DNA from: Streptomyces parvus
GTDB lineage: Bacteria; Actinomycetota; Actinomycetes; Streptomycetales; Streptomycetaceae
Reading direction: 5' to 3'
Length of the DNA: 64,000 bases
NCBI RefSeq assembly: GCF_014648875.1
Contig: NZ_BMRY01000001.1
Span: 789,304 to 853,303, forward strand
Shown here piece by piece: positions 8,884 to 18,042 of the stretch (the first letter of the stretch is position 1; each line of letters starts with the position of its first letter). A program made the translations under genes and the position numbers. Below the pieces are notes generated by a model. It saw nothing but the letters and a program-made list of their open reading frames with translations. It was not told the origin of the DNA and ran no database searches.

Positions 8884-10071
8884 TCAGAGGATGACGTGGG
8901 GCAGGAAGCGGGCGTACTCGTCCGTGACCGGCCCCGCCGACTCCCGGATGCCGAGCCCCGCCGCCTCGTCCTCGACGGTCCACGCGCCGAGCACCACCCG
9001 GTTGCCGTCGACCTCGGGCAGCGGGGCCAGCTCCTGGTAGCAGCACGGCTCGTCGCGCGGGACGGCCGGGGAGCCGGGGCCGTGCAGGTCGACCCCGGCG
9101 CCCTCGCGGCCGAGCAGCGGCTTGGAGACGTACCCCGCCCCGCCGGGTCCGGCCAGCTCGCGCGGTCCGTCGAGGTAGGCGGGCAGCAGGTTCGGGTGGC
9201 CGGGGTACAGCTCCCAGAGGATCGCCAGCAGCGCCTTGTTGGAGAGCAGCATCTTCCAGGCGGGCTCGATCCAGCAGGTGGTGCCGGAGCCGCCCCCGTT
9301 GTCGAGGGTGTCCAGGACCTGCGGACCGAAGCGGTCGGTGGCCAGCCACTCCCAGGGGTAGAGCTTGAAGCAGCTGCGGATGAAGCGCAGCCGGTCGTCG
9401 ACGAACCGGCCCGAGAGCCGCTCCCAGCCGATCTCCTCGACGGAGAGCGCGTGTGTCTCCAGACCGGCCTGGTCGGCGGTCTCGCGGAGATACGCGACCG
9501 TCATCAGGTCCTCGCCGAGCTCGTCGCCGTCGGAGTGGACGAAGTGCAGCGGGCCCGGCGGCAGCAGGGGCGCCTGCCGCTTCCAGGCGTCGACCAGCCG
9601 CTCGTGCAGGGAGTTCCACTGGTCGGCGCCGGGGAACCGGTCCTCCATCCAGAACCACTGGGCACTGGCCGCCTCCACCAGCGAGGTGGGGGTGTCGGCG
9701 TTGTACTCCAGCATCTTCGCCGGGCCGCTCCCGTCGTACCGCAGGTCGAACCGCCCGTACACGGAGGGCAGTTCGGCGCGTCGGCGCCAGGACTCGGCGA
9801 CGAGCGCGGCCAGCCGGGGGTCGGTGATGCCGAGGGCGGCGAACCGGTCGTGCTCGACGATGTGCGCGGCGGCGGCCAGGCTCATCGCGTGCAGTTCCTC
9901 GACGACCTCCTCCAGCGCCTCGACCTCGGGCAGTGAGAAGACGTAGTAGGCGCTCTCGTCCCAGTACGGGCGCAGCGAGTCGTCCGGGTAGCGGGTGAGC
10001 GGGTAGACGACGCCCTGCGACTCCACGGTCTCCTGCCAGCCGGGGCGCGGCTCGATCGTGCGGCGCTCCAT
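8884..10071 (-). CDS. Glutathionylspermidine synthase family ATP-grasp protein (YgiC/YjfC-like)
   Basis: 395-residue protein of the glutathionylspermidine-synthase C-terminal (ATP-grasp) family, which forms amide bonds using ATP. Family motifs include MLEYNADTPTSLVEA, DQWNSLHERL, WEWLATDRFG, CWIEPAWKMLLSNKALLA and YVSKPLLGREGAGV. There is no amidase domain, so it resembles the stand-alone E. coli proteins YgiC and YjfC, whose substrates are not settled; glutathione and its spermidine conjugate are not expected in a streptomycete, so another peptide-like acceptor is likely. ATG start at 10069-10071, only 6 nt after the stop of the upstream lipoprotein gene: clearly an operon. Confidence 0.85.
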   Translation of the reverse strand: MERRTIEPRPGWQETVESQGVVYPLTRYPDDSLRPYWDESAYYVFSLPEVEALEEVVEELHAMSLAAAAHIVEHDRFAALGITDPRLAALVAESWRRRAELPSVYGRFDLRYDGSGPAKMLEYNADTPTSLVEAASAQWFWMEDRFPGADQWNSLHERLVDAWKRQAPLLPPGPLHFVHSDGDELGEDLMTVAYLRETADQAGLETHALSVEEIGWERLSGRFVDDRLRFIRSCFKLYPWEWLATDRFGPQVLDTLDNGGGSGTTCWIEPAWKMLLSNKALLAILWELYPGHPNLLPAYLDGPRELAGPGGAGYVSKPLLGREGAGVDLHGPGSPAVPRDEPCCYQELAPLPEVDGNRVVLGAWTVEDEAAGLGIRESAGPVTDEYARFLPHVIL

Positions 10072-10077
10072 CGCGGC

Positions 10078-10386
10078 TCAGCCCCCGCCGGACTTCGAGC
10101 AGCCGAAGCCGCCCCGGTCGACGGCGGACTTGTCGAAGCTGCCGCCCTGCACCTTGCCGTCGTAGCTGCTGGTGCTGCCGCCGTAGTAGTACGAGCCCCG
10201 GCCGCCGCCGGAACCGCCCGAGCCACCGCTGCCGCCGCCGCGGCACTCGGAGCTGGGCAGCGGCTCGCGGGTCGTGCGGTCGGCGCAGCGCTTGTCCGGC
10301 TCCGAGCCGCAGGATGTGATCGTCAGGGCGAGCAGCCCCATGCCGCCGAGCACGACCGTGCTCGACCTCAGCCTTCGTCCGGCCAT
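10078..10386 (-). CDS. Small glycine-rich lipoprotein, YgiB (DUF1190)-like partner
   Basis: 102-residue predicted lipoprotein. ATG at 10384-10386 follows GGGGGAG with 8 nt spacing. A basic N-terminus (MAGRRLRSST), a hydrophobic core and lipobox I23-T-S-C26 show export and lipidation. The mature part holds two further Cys, a Gly/Ser run (residues 50-65), Tyr-rich patch and the ending VDRGGFGCSKSGGG. E. coli YgiB/YjfM-type lipoproteins, as I remember them, also carry RGGFG followed by Ser near the C-terminus and are encoded next to ygiC/yjfC. The shared neighbour and motif suggest a distant YgiB counterpart (inference). It is the first gene of the pair. Confidence 0.7.
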   Translation of the reverse strand: MAGRRLRSSTVVLGGMGLLALTITSCGSEPDKRCADRTTREPLPSSECRGGGSGGSGGSGGGRGSYYYGGSTSSYDGKVQGGSFDKSAVDRGGFGCSKSGGG

Positions 10387-10522
10387 GTTCGGTTTCTCCC
10401 CCGTGGTACGCGTTCGGATCCGGCTCTCTCGTACGTGCTGGGTGCAACCGGATCTCTTGTCAGAATAGTTCGACGTACGGCCGGTTCGAAACCCGCGTAC
10501 GGGCACGGTCCTGCGACAGGCC

Positions 10523-11923
10523 CTACGGCAGCACCCGGCACAGGACGTCCAGCGAGCCCGCCCATGCGCTCTCGGAGGGCGAGCCGTAGCCGATCACCAG
10601 GGCGTCGCGGGTGGCCGGGGCGTCCGGGTGGCGGTAGCGGGCGAGGCCCTCCAGTGCCAGGCCCTGGAAGGCCGCCGCCTGGATCACCGAACGCTCGGCT
10701 CCCGCGGGGAGTTCGAGGACCGCGTGCAGCCCGGCCGCGATCCCGCTGACCTCGATGCCGGGAGCCCGGTCGGCGAGCGCCGCGACGAGCTGGTCGCGGC
10801 GGCGGCGGTAGCGCAGCCGCATGGAGCGCACATGCCGGTCGTACGCCCCCGAGGCGATGAACTCCGCGAGGGTCAGCTGGTCGGGCGAGCCGGAGACCCG
10901 GTCGGCCAGGCCCTTCGCCGCCACCACCTCGCCGACCAGGTGCCGGGGCAGCACCATCCAGCCCAGCCGGAGCCCCGGGGCCAGCGACTTGCTGGCGGTG
11001 CCGAGATAGACCACCCGTTCCGGGTCGAGGCCCTGGAGCGCCCCCACCGGCTGCCGGTCGTAGCGGAACTCCCCGTCGTAGTCGTCCTCCAGGATCAGCC
11101 CGCCGGTGGACCGGGCCCAGTCGACGGCGGCGGCCCGCCGGTCCGGGTGCAGCGGTACGCCGGTGGGGAACTGGTGCGCCGGGGTCAGCAGGACCGCCCC
11201 CGCGCCGCGCAGCCCGGCCAGGTCGCCGGTCCGGGAGCCGTGCTCGTCCAGCGGCAGGCACGGGATGCGCAGCCCGGCGTCGGCGAGGAGGTTCGTATGG
11301 AGGTCGAGCCCGTACGACTCGACGGCGACCTCCCGGACCCGGCGGCCGCGCAGCACCCGGCCCAGCAGCGCGAGGCCGTGCGCGAAGCCGGCGCAGATCA
11401 CGATGCGCTCCGGGTCGGCGTACACCCCCCGGGCCCGCGCCAGATACTCGGCCAGCACGGTGCGCAGTTCGGCACGGCCCTGCGGGTCGCCGTAGCCGAA
11501 GACCTCGTCGGGCGCGGCGGTGAGCGCCTTGCGGGCGGCCTTGAGCCAGGCGGTGCGCGGGAAGCCGGACAGATCGGGCGTGCCGGGCTTCAGGTCGTAC
11601 CCGGCGCCGGTCCTGGCCGGCCGGGCGGGGGCCGCCGCCGGGTCGGTGCGGCGCGGCGCGGACCGCTGGGCGACCCGGGTGCCCGAGCCCTGGCGGGCGG
11701 TGAGCCAGCCCTCGGCGACCAGTTCGGCGTAGGCGTCGGCGACCGTGTTGCGGGCGACGCCCAGGTCGGCGGCGAGCGCCCGGGAGGACGGCAGCCGGGT
11801 GCCGGGGGCGAGGCGGCCGGTGCGCACCGCCTCCCGCAGCGCCTCCATCAGCCCGCTGCGCAGCCCCTGCCCGACCGGCTCCAGATGCAGGTCCGCGCCG
11901 AAAGTGGCCCAGGAATCCGTCAT
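10523..11923 (-). CDS. MocR-type transcriptional regulator (GntR HTH + aminotransferase domain)
   Basis: 466-residue fusion of an N-terminal GntR winged helix (about 20-85; LPSSRALAADLGVARNTV) and a fold-type I aminotransferase domain (about 108-466). The PLP lysine K312 (GTASKSLAPGLRLGW) and D281-Y-D283 (LEDDYDGEFRYDRQPVGAL) are intact, so PLP binding is expected. MocR proteins sense PLP or amino compounds and commonly control a divergent gene. Here the divergent gene is an AhpD-like protein 47 nt away, and repeat half-sites lie in between. ATG 11921-11923 is itself inside the first half-site, which suggests autoregulation. Confidence 0.9.
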   Translation of the reverse strand: MTDSWATFGADLHLEPVGQGLRSGLMEALREAVRTGRLAPGTRLPSSRALAADLGVARNTVADAYAELVAEGWLTARQGSGTRVAQRSAPRRTDPAAAPARPARTGAGYDLKPGTPDLSGFPRTAWLKAARKALTAAPDEVFGYGDPQGRAELRTVLAEYLARARGVYADPERIVICAGFAHGLALLGRVLRGRRVREVAVESYGLDLHTNLLADAGLRIPCLPLDEHGSRTGDLAGLRGAGAVLLTPAHQFPTGVPLHPDRRAAAVDWARSTGGLILEDDYDGEFRYDRQPVGALQGLDPERVVYLGTASKSLAPGLRLGWMVLPRHLVGEVVAAKGLADRVSGSPDQLTLAEFIASGAYDRHVRSMRLRYRRRRDQLVAALADRAPGIEVSGIAAGLHAVLELPAGAERSVIQAAAFQGLALEGLARYRHPDAPATRDALVIGYGSPSESAWAGSLDVLCRVLP

Positions 11924-11940
11924 ACCAATGGACCATACCG
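11921..11940. promoter_or_regulatory. Candidate MocR operator between divergent genes
   Basis: In the 47-nt space (plus start codon) between the MocR gene and the AhpD-like gene, CATACC occurs twice in direct orientation, 13 nt apart (11921-11926 and 11934-11939), flanking overlapping inverted repeats CCA-A-TGG and TGG-A-CCA. MocR proteins typically bind such repeated half-sites. A TAACGT -10-like element near 11957-11962 would put the right-hand half-site at about -35 of the AhpD-like gene, whose ATG at 11971 lacks a ribosome site and is probably leaderless. Confidence 0.5.
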
Positions 11941-11970
11941 GCGGGCCATCGGGGCCGTAACGTCGTCCTC

Positions 11971-12486
11971 ATGACCACCACGCACGCACACCACCACGCC
12001 CCCGCCGACCTCGCCCCCGAGGAGCCGCAGCGGATCTCCGTCTCCCAGCTGCTCCCGGACGTCTACAAGGCGATGGTCCGGCTCGACATCGCCGCCCGCC
12101 AGGGGCTGGACCCCGTCCTGGTCGAGCTGGTGAAGATCCGCGCCTCGCAGCTCAACCAGTGCGCGTTCTGCCTGGACATGCACAGCAAGGACGCGCTCGC
12201 GGCGGGCGAGTCCGCCGAGCGGATCGTGCAGCTGAGCGCCTGGCGGGAGTCACGGCACTTCTACACGGAGAAGGAGCTGGCGGCGCTCGCGCTGACCGAG
12301 GCGGTCACCGTGCTCACCGACGGCTTCGTCCCGGACGAGGTGTACGCGGAGGCCTCCAAGCACTTCGAGGAGACCGAGCTGGCCCAGCTGATCGCGGCGA
12401 TCACCGTGATCAACGCCTGGAACCGGTTCGGCGTCACCGGCCGGCTGACCCCCGGCCACTACACGCCGGGCGACTTCAAGAGCTGA
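11971..12486 (+). CDS. Carboxymuconolactone decarboxylase / AhpD-like family protein
   Basis: 171-residue AhpD-fold protein. The redox motif C64-A-F-C67 with H71 (LNQCAFCLDMH) and the upstream acidic residue at 52 match the peroxidase-associated AhpD branch rather than a true decarboxylase. The N-terminus is His-rich (TTTHAHHHAP), which could bind metal or be incidental. It is divergent from the MocR regulator and probably its target. Typical role in such pairs is disposal of peroxides or reactive electrophiles (inference). A perfect palindromic terminator follows. Confidence 0.88.
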   Translation: MTTTHAHHHAPADLAPEEPQRISVSQLLPDVYKAMVRLDIAARQGLDPVLVELVKIRASQLNQCAFCLDMHSKDALAAGESAERIVQLSAWRESRHFYTEKELAALALTEAVTVLTDGFVPDEVYAEASKHFEETELAQLIAAITVINAWNRFGVTGRLTPGHYTPGDFKS

Positions 12487-12493
12487 CCACGCG

Positions 12494-12531
12494 CGAGCGC
12501 CCCCGGCAGCAGCTGCTGCCGGGGGCGCTCG
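12494..12531. terminator. Perfect 38-bp palindrome, bidirectional terminator
   Basis: The sequence reads identically on both strands across 12494-12531 (19 bp each side, centred on CAG|CTG). It lies between the convergent AhpD-like and mdh genes, 8 nt after one stop and 31 nt before the other, so it can end both transcripts. Confidence 0.85.
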
Positions 12532-12561
12532 ACGTACTACGGGTGCGGGTGCTGCCGCGGC

Positions 12562-13836
<1,275 letters not shown>

Positions 13837-14928
13837 TCACTCGCCCGGGCCGGTGCAGCCCTTCGTGCCGGAGGTGAGCGTGGCGCAGGCCTTCGCGTCG
13901 GACGCCTTCTTCACCGCGACCATCGGGGTGTACGCGTCGGTGTCCCCCATGACCTCGCCGCCCTGGGGGTCCGCACCCCCGGTGATCTGCACGGTGTCGC
14001 CGATCGCCGCCTCGGTGAGGCGGGCCCAGGCGGCGGAGCAGACCTTGCTGTAGCGGACCTCGACCTTTGCGCCGCCGACCACGGCGCTGGCCACCGTACG
14101 GGCGAACTCGCCGCCGCAGCCCATCGCCTCGGGGTCCTGCCCGGCGCAGTCCGCACCGCTGCACTCGACGCCCACGGGCAGCTCGGGGGCCTCCGTGGTG
14201 GGGGTCGCCTTCGGGGACGGCGTCGCCTTGGCGGTGTCGTCACCGCCCGGCGCGAGCAGCACCGCGCCGACCACGACGATCAGCGCGCCGACGGCCCCGA
14301 CGGCGAGCATGACGCCCTTCCCGCGCCCTCCGGGGGTCTTGCCGGAGCCGGTGCCACGCGCGCTCCTGCCGGAGCCGCTGTCGGCGCCCGCCGCCGCGTT
14401 CCGCTCCTGCCGCCGCCCGCCCTGCTGCGGCACGCCGTCGTGCGGACGGTCCTGCCGGCGGGCGGGGCCCGGTGCGCTGCCGCGCTGGGCGGGGACGATG
14501 AGCTGGCGCGTGTCGTCGTCGCCGGGCTCGTAGGCCCCGCCGACGCCCGGGGACTTGCTCCGGGTGTCGCGGGGCGGGGCGGTCGTGCCGAGCTCGCCGA
14601 GCGCGGCACGGGCCTGCGTGATGCGGATGGCCTCCATGGTCATGTCGTGGCGCATCTCGGCCCGGCTCCAGGCCCGCTCCGCCAGCTCCCACATGGTCGT
14701 GAGGTGGTGCTGCGGGGTGCCCGTCACCTCGGCGAGCGCCACGACGGCGCCGCGCGGGGCGAGCAGCCGCCCGTTGAGATACCGCTCCCAGGACGTCTTG
14801 CTGTAACCCGTGCGGTCGGCCACGGCGTTGATGTTCAGACCGCTGCGGTCGACGAGTCGGCGCAGCTGGCTGGCGAACTCCCTGATCTGCGGGTCGAGCT
14901 CTTCGGGCAGTGCCTTCCAACGAGGCAT
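13837..14928 (-). CDS. Membrane-anchored HTH (XRE) protein with DUF2690 extracytoplasmic domain
   Basis: 363-residue protein. The N-terminal helix-turn-helix (about 15-75; VADRTGYSKTSWERYLNGR) should face the cytoplasm, followed by a charged Gly/Arg linker, one transmembrane helix (about 206-227) and a C-terminal domain with Cys residues (256, 261, 271, 297 and more) matching DUF2690. The topology (HTH inside, Cys domain outside) suggests a one-component trans-membrane signal receiver; no ligand is known. ATG start at 14926-14928. Flanked by long non-coding spaces on both sides, so probably monocistronic. Confidence 0.85.
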   Translation of the reverse strand: MPRWKALPEELDPQIREFASQLRRLVDRSGLNINAVADRTGYSKTSWERYLNGRLLAPRGAVVALAEVTGTPQHHLTTMWELAERAWSRAEMRHDMTMEAIRITQARAALGELGTTAPPRDTRSKSPGVGGAYEPGDDDTRQLIVPAQRGSAPGPARRQDRPHDGVPQQGGRRQERNAAAGADSGSGRSARGTGSGKTPGGRGKGVMLAVGAVGALIVVVGAVLLAPGGDDTAKATPSPKATPTTEAPELPVGVECSGADCAGQDPEAMGCGGEFARTVASAVVGGAKVEVRYSKVCSAAWARLTEAAIGDTVQITGGADPQGGEVMGDTDAYTPMVAVKKASDAKACATLTSGTKGCTGPGE

Positions 14929-15384
14929 GGCGTTTCCCTTCCCCCCTCATGTCCCCCGGACGTGCTTGCTGTACCCCGCTGCGACCGGTGCTCCGGCCCG
15001 CACTTCTTCCGGTCCGTCCGCCGTCGGTCCGTTCCGGACCGTCGAGTGGACTACCCACGAGGATGCGCGAAGCCAGGGTGTCAGTTCCTGCCGAGGGGGC
15101 GCACGGGAGCATTCGGGACGGGGTACGCATCTTCACGCGCCTCGAACACTGCGCCGGTCCTTGCCCGGCCACTGCTCTGCCTGCTCCGTGCCGCTCGGTG
15201 TGCCGTGACAGTCTGCCATCGTTGCGCGGCGATCACACCGTGCCGGAATGGTCACTTCCGTGCCACAGGCCACAGTGAGCGCTTGTTCCCGTCTTTCATG
15301 TCCATGACGCTGGATTCAGGACGGGGGCAAGGTCGCCCATCTCGCCACATACCGGGGCTTCTTGCCCGGTGACCCCGTTCCACC
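14929..15384. other. Intergenic region, no gene recognised
   Basis: About 450 nt upstream of the HTH/DUF2690 gene and downstream of DUF3017. Both strands contain only short frames without coding character. A small inverted repeat (CGGTCC-N5-GGACCG) lies near 15024-15044. Presumably holds the promoter of the HTH/DUF2690 gene; no convincing -10/-35 pair was found. Confidence 0.4.
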
Positions 15385-15424
15385 GTGGTGTCCGTCCCCC
15401 CTCGGGGGTGGGGACGGCCACCAC
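15385..15424 (-). terminator. Long hairpin terminator downstream of folD-DUF3017
   Basis: Arms GTGGTG-T-CCGTCCCC and GGGGACGG-CCACCAC pair over 14 of 15 positions, with a nested CCCC/GGGG pairing near the loop. It begins 42 nt after the DUF3017 stop on the minus strand. Confidence 0.75.
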
Positions 15425-15465
15425 GGGCACGCTCTGGGGCCCTGAGGCCCTGAGCATGCGAGGCC

Positions 15466-16182
15466 CTAGCGGATCGTGAAGCGGACCGCGTCCTCCAGGA
15501 TCGGGACGTCGAGCCACGGTGCGGGCTGGGCGACCAGGGCGAGCAGCACGATCAGGGTGCCCATCACCCCGTAGGTGACGAGGTCGGTGAAGCGGGACCG
15601 TACCGCCAGCATCCCGACCGAGGGCACCACCCAGCGCAGCACGGCACCGGCGATCAGCGCGCCGCCGATCAGGATGGTGCCGAAGCGGAACGCCTGGTCG
15701 AACGGGTCCAGGGCCACGATCAACAGGCCGAGGCCCGCCGCGCAGAGCACGGTGAGCAGCGGCCACTGCCGGGCCGGGGCGGGCGCGTCGCCGGGCGCCG
15801 CCCGGCCACCGCCCTCGGGCCGGGCCGTGTCCCGGGTGAACCGCGGGAACCGCCGCGACCGGCGGGGCCGCGCGGCCGGCGCGGGGCCGTCGGCCGGCGC
15901 GGCGTCGCTCTGCCCGGCGGATTCGCCGGAGCCACCCGAGCCGCCGGATCCGCCCTGCCCGTCGGCGGCCTCGTCGCGACCGCCCTGCCCGTCGGCGGCC
16001 TCGCCGGGAGCGGGGGCTTCGGACGCGGAGGCTTCGGACGCGGGGGGTTCGGACGCGGGGGCTTCGGAAGCGCCCTCGTCGCGGCCCCTCCGCCCGTCGG
16101 TCTCGGCCCGGTCCGGCCCGTCCGGCTCGTCCGTCGTCCGGTCCGCCGGGGCGGGGTCGGCCGGGCTCCTGCCAGCACCCAT
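15466..16182 (-). CDS. DUF3017 domain membrane protein
   Basis: 238-residue protein. Residues 1-130 are a low-complexity region rich in Ala, Pro, Glu, Ser and Gly with short repeats (EAPASEPPASEASASEAPAP; GGSGGSGGSG). The C-terminal 95 residues hold three hydrophobic segments (about 142-158, 164-186, 203-222) matching the small DUF3017 family that usually follows folD in actinomycetes. It begins 23 nt after the folD stop and is probably co-transcribed; no biochemical link to folate metabolism is known. Confidence 0.8.
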   Translation of the reverse strand: MGAGRSPADPAPADRTTDEPDGPDRAETDGRRGRDEGASEAPASEPPASEASASEAPAPGEAADGQGGRDEAADGQGGSGGSGGSGESAGQSDAAPADGPAPAARPRRSRRFPRFTRDTARPEGGGRAAPGDAPAPARQWPLLTVLCAAGLGLLIVALDPFDQAFRFGTILIGGALIAGAVLRWVVPSVGMLAVRSRFTDLVTYGVMGTLIVLLALVAQPAPWLDVPILEDAVRFTIR

Positions 16183-16205
16183 GGGGTTCCCTCCGGATCC
16201 GGCCG

Positions 16206-17087
16206 TCAGCCCGCGGCGGCGGCGTCGGCGGCCTCGGCGGCGGCCCGCTCGGCCGCCTCGACGACGTTGACCAGCAGCTGCGCCCGGGTCATCGGGCCGA
16301 CACCCCCGGGGTTCGGGGCGACCCAGGCGGCCACCTCACGGACCCCCGGGTGCACATCGCCGACGATCTTGCCGTCCGCGTCCCGGCTGACGCCGACGTC
16401 GAGCACGGCCGCGCCCGGCTTCACGTCCTCCGGCTTGATCAGGTGCTGCACACCCGCGGCGGCGACGATGATGTCGGCCTGGCGCAGGTGGGAGGAGAGG
16501 TCCCGGGTGCCGGTGTGGCACTGGGTCACCGTGGCGTTCTCCGACTTACGGGTCAGCAGCAGCGGGATGGACCGGCCGATGGTGACGCCGCGTCCGACGA
16601 CCACGACGTGCGCCCCGTTGATCTCGACACCGTGCGCGCGCAGCAGCTGGACGACGCCCTGCGGGGTGCAGGGCAGCGGGCCGGTCTCGTTGAGCACGAG
16701 GCGGCCGAGGCTCATCGGGTGCAGGCCGTCGGCGTCCTTCGCCGGGTCCATCAGCTCCAGGACCCGGTTGGTGTCGATGCCCTTGGGCAGCGGCAGCTGG
16801 ACGATGTAGCCGGTGCACTCCGGGTTGGCGTTCAGCTCCCGGACGACGTCCTCGATCTCCTCCTGGGTGGCGGTGTCGGGGAGTTCGCGCTGGATGGAGC
16901 CGATGCCGACCTGGGCGCAGTCACGGTGCTTGCCGTTGACGTACCACCGGCTGCCCGGGTCGTCCCCGACGAGCAGGGTTCCGAGGCCGGGAGTGATCCC
17001 CTGGGCCTTGAGGGCCGCCACACGGACGGTCAGATCGGATTTGATCGCGGCAGCGGTGGCCTTGCCATCGAGAATCTGGGCAGTCAT
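16206..17087 (-). CDS. folD: Bifunctional methylenetetrahydrofolate dehydrogenase / methenyltetrahydrofolate cyclohydrolase
   Basis: 293-residue FolD, interconverting 5,10-methylene-, methenyl- and 10-formyl-tetrahydrofolate to supply one-carbon units, notably for PurN and PurH encoded nearby. Active-site Y49 and K53 ([10 protein letters not shown]), D118-A-D120 ([11 protein letters not shown]) and the NADP site [13 protein letters not shown] followed by CHTGT are present. ATG at 17085-17087 is chosen; the frame is open upstream but crosses into the divergent RDD promoter. A C-terminal Ala-rich tail of about 20 residues is non-conserved. Confidence 0.95.
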   Translation of the reverse strand: MTAQILDGKATAAAIKSDLTVRVAALKAQGITPGLGTLLVGDDPGSRWYVNGKHRDCAQVGIGSIQRELPDTATQEEIEDVVRELNANPECTGYIVQLPLPKGIDTNRVLELMDPAKDADGLHPMSLGRLVLNETGPLPCTPQGVVQLLRAHGVEINGAHVVVVGRGVTIGRSIPLLLTRKSENATVTQCHTGTRDLSSHLRQADIIVAAAGVQHLIKPEDVKPGAAVLDVGVSRDADGKIVGDVHPGVREVAAWVAPNPGGVGPMTRAQLLVNVVEAAERAAAEAADAAAAG

Positions 17088-17181
17088 GGGCCCATCCTCG
17101 CGGATGACCCCGCCCGCATACCAATTGCCGGCGCCACGCCCGTACAGGACATTGCACTTGCACAACGTCCGGGGCCCCGGA

Positions 17182-17209
17182 CTGGACAAACGAGGGTTCC
17201 GCTTATAAC
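17182..17209 (+). promoter_or_regulatory. Candidate vegetative promoter for the RDD gene
   Basis: CTGGAC at 17182-17187 and TATAAC at 17204-17209 with a 16-nt spacer; TATAAC stands out in this GC-rich sequence. It would give a 5' leader of about 90 nt before the ATG at 17308. Confidence 0.4.
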
Positions 17210-17307
17210 GATGAAGGCCGCGGTTGTACGGGGGGCGGGCCGCTGATCGATGTCCTTCCTCCGTGTGGCCATCTCGTCCCCACACGTCTGTTGAAGGAAC
17301 ACCCCTT

Positions 17308-17955
17308 ATGAGCTTCGGCGACCCGAACAACCCGTACGGGCAGCAGCCCGGCCAGCCTCCCCAGGGCCCGCCGCAGGGACAGCCCGGTTACGGCTACCCG
17401 CAGCAGGCTCCGCAGGGTGTCCCGCCGCAGGGCTACGGCTACCCGCAGCAGCAGCCCGGCTATCCCCAGCAGCAGCCCGGCCAGCCGTACGGCGCGTACC
17501 CGCAGCAGCCGGGTTACGGCGGCCAGCAGCCCGGTTACGGCGGCGGCATGCCGGAGCTGGCCCACTGGGGTCTGCGGGCGGGCGGGCTGATCATCGACGG
17601 CCTCGTCATCGGCCTCCCGTACGGCATCCTCGTCGGCATCGGCGGCGCCATGGGTGACGCGGCGGGCGGCTTCATCGCGCTGCTCGGCGTCCTGCTGATG
17701 ATCGGTCTCGCCATCTGGCAGCTGTACCAGGAGGGCACCACCGGCCAGACGATCGGCAAGAAGGCCGTGGGCATCCGCCTGCTGCGCGAGGCCGACGGCC
17801 GTCCGCTCGGCTTCGGCATGGCCTTCGTCCGCCGCCTGGCCCACTTCCTGGACAGCCTCGCCTGCTACATCGGCTGGCTCTGGCCGCTGTGGGACGAGAA
17901 GAAGCAGACGTTCGCGGACAAGGTCTGCTCGTCCGTGGTCGTCAAGGCCAACTGA
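17308..17955 (+). CDS. RDD family membrane protein with Gln/Pro/Gly/Tyr-rich N-terminus
   Basis: 215-residue protein. The first 80 residues are built of imperfect repeats such as GYGYPQQ and [11 protein letters not shown], a disordered cytoplasmic region common in actinobacterial RDD proteins. The RDD domain follows ([20 protein letters not shown] with the paired Arg/Asp signature, several hydrophobic helices, [12 protein letters not shown] and a final [11 protein letters not shown]). RDD proteins are proposed transport or antiporter components; here the role is unknown. ATG at 17308 follows GAAGGAAC. A strong 23-bp terminator follows. Confidence 0.85.
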   Translation: MSFGDPNNPYGQQPGQPPQGPPQGQPGYGYPQQAPQGVPPQGYGYPQQQPGYPQQQPGQPYGAYPQQPGYGGQQPGYGGGMPELAHWGLRAGGLIIDGLVIGLPYGILVGIGGAMGDAAGGFIALLGVLLMIGLAIWQLYQEGTTGQTIGKKAVGIRLLREADGRPLGFGMAFVRRLAHFLDSLACYIGWLWPLWDEKKQTFADKVCSSVVVKAN

Positions 17956-17977
17956 AGCTCCTTGCCGGACTCTTCCG

Positions 17978-18030
17978 GACATGCCGCGAGGGCCGCACCC
18001 GATCACGGGGTGCGGCCCTCGCGGCATGTC
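17978..18030. terminator. 23-bp perfect-stem terminator
   Basis: Arms 17978-18000 and 18008-18030 pair over 23 bp with a 7-nt loop. It lies between the convergent RDD (stop at 17955) and DUF2079 (stop at 18043) genes and serves both. Confidence 0.9.
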
Positions 18031-18042
18031 GAGGGGCTCCGC

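Noticed and set aside
10440..10510. tRNA-like GGTTCGAA with possible T-stem
   Set aside because: The T-arm has four of five pairs, but no D-arm, anticodon arm or matching acceptor stem was found at the right distance.
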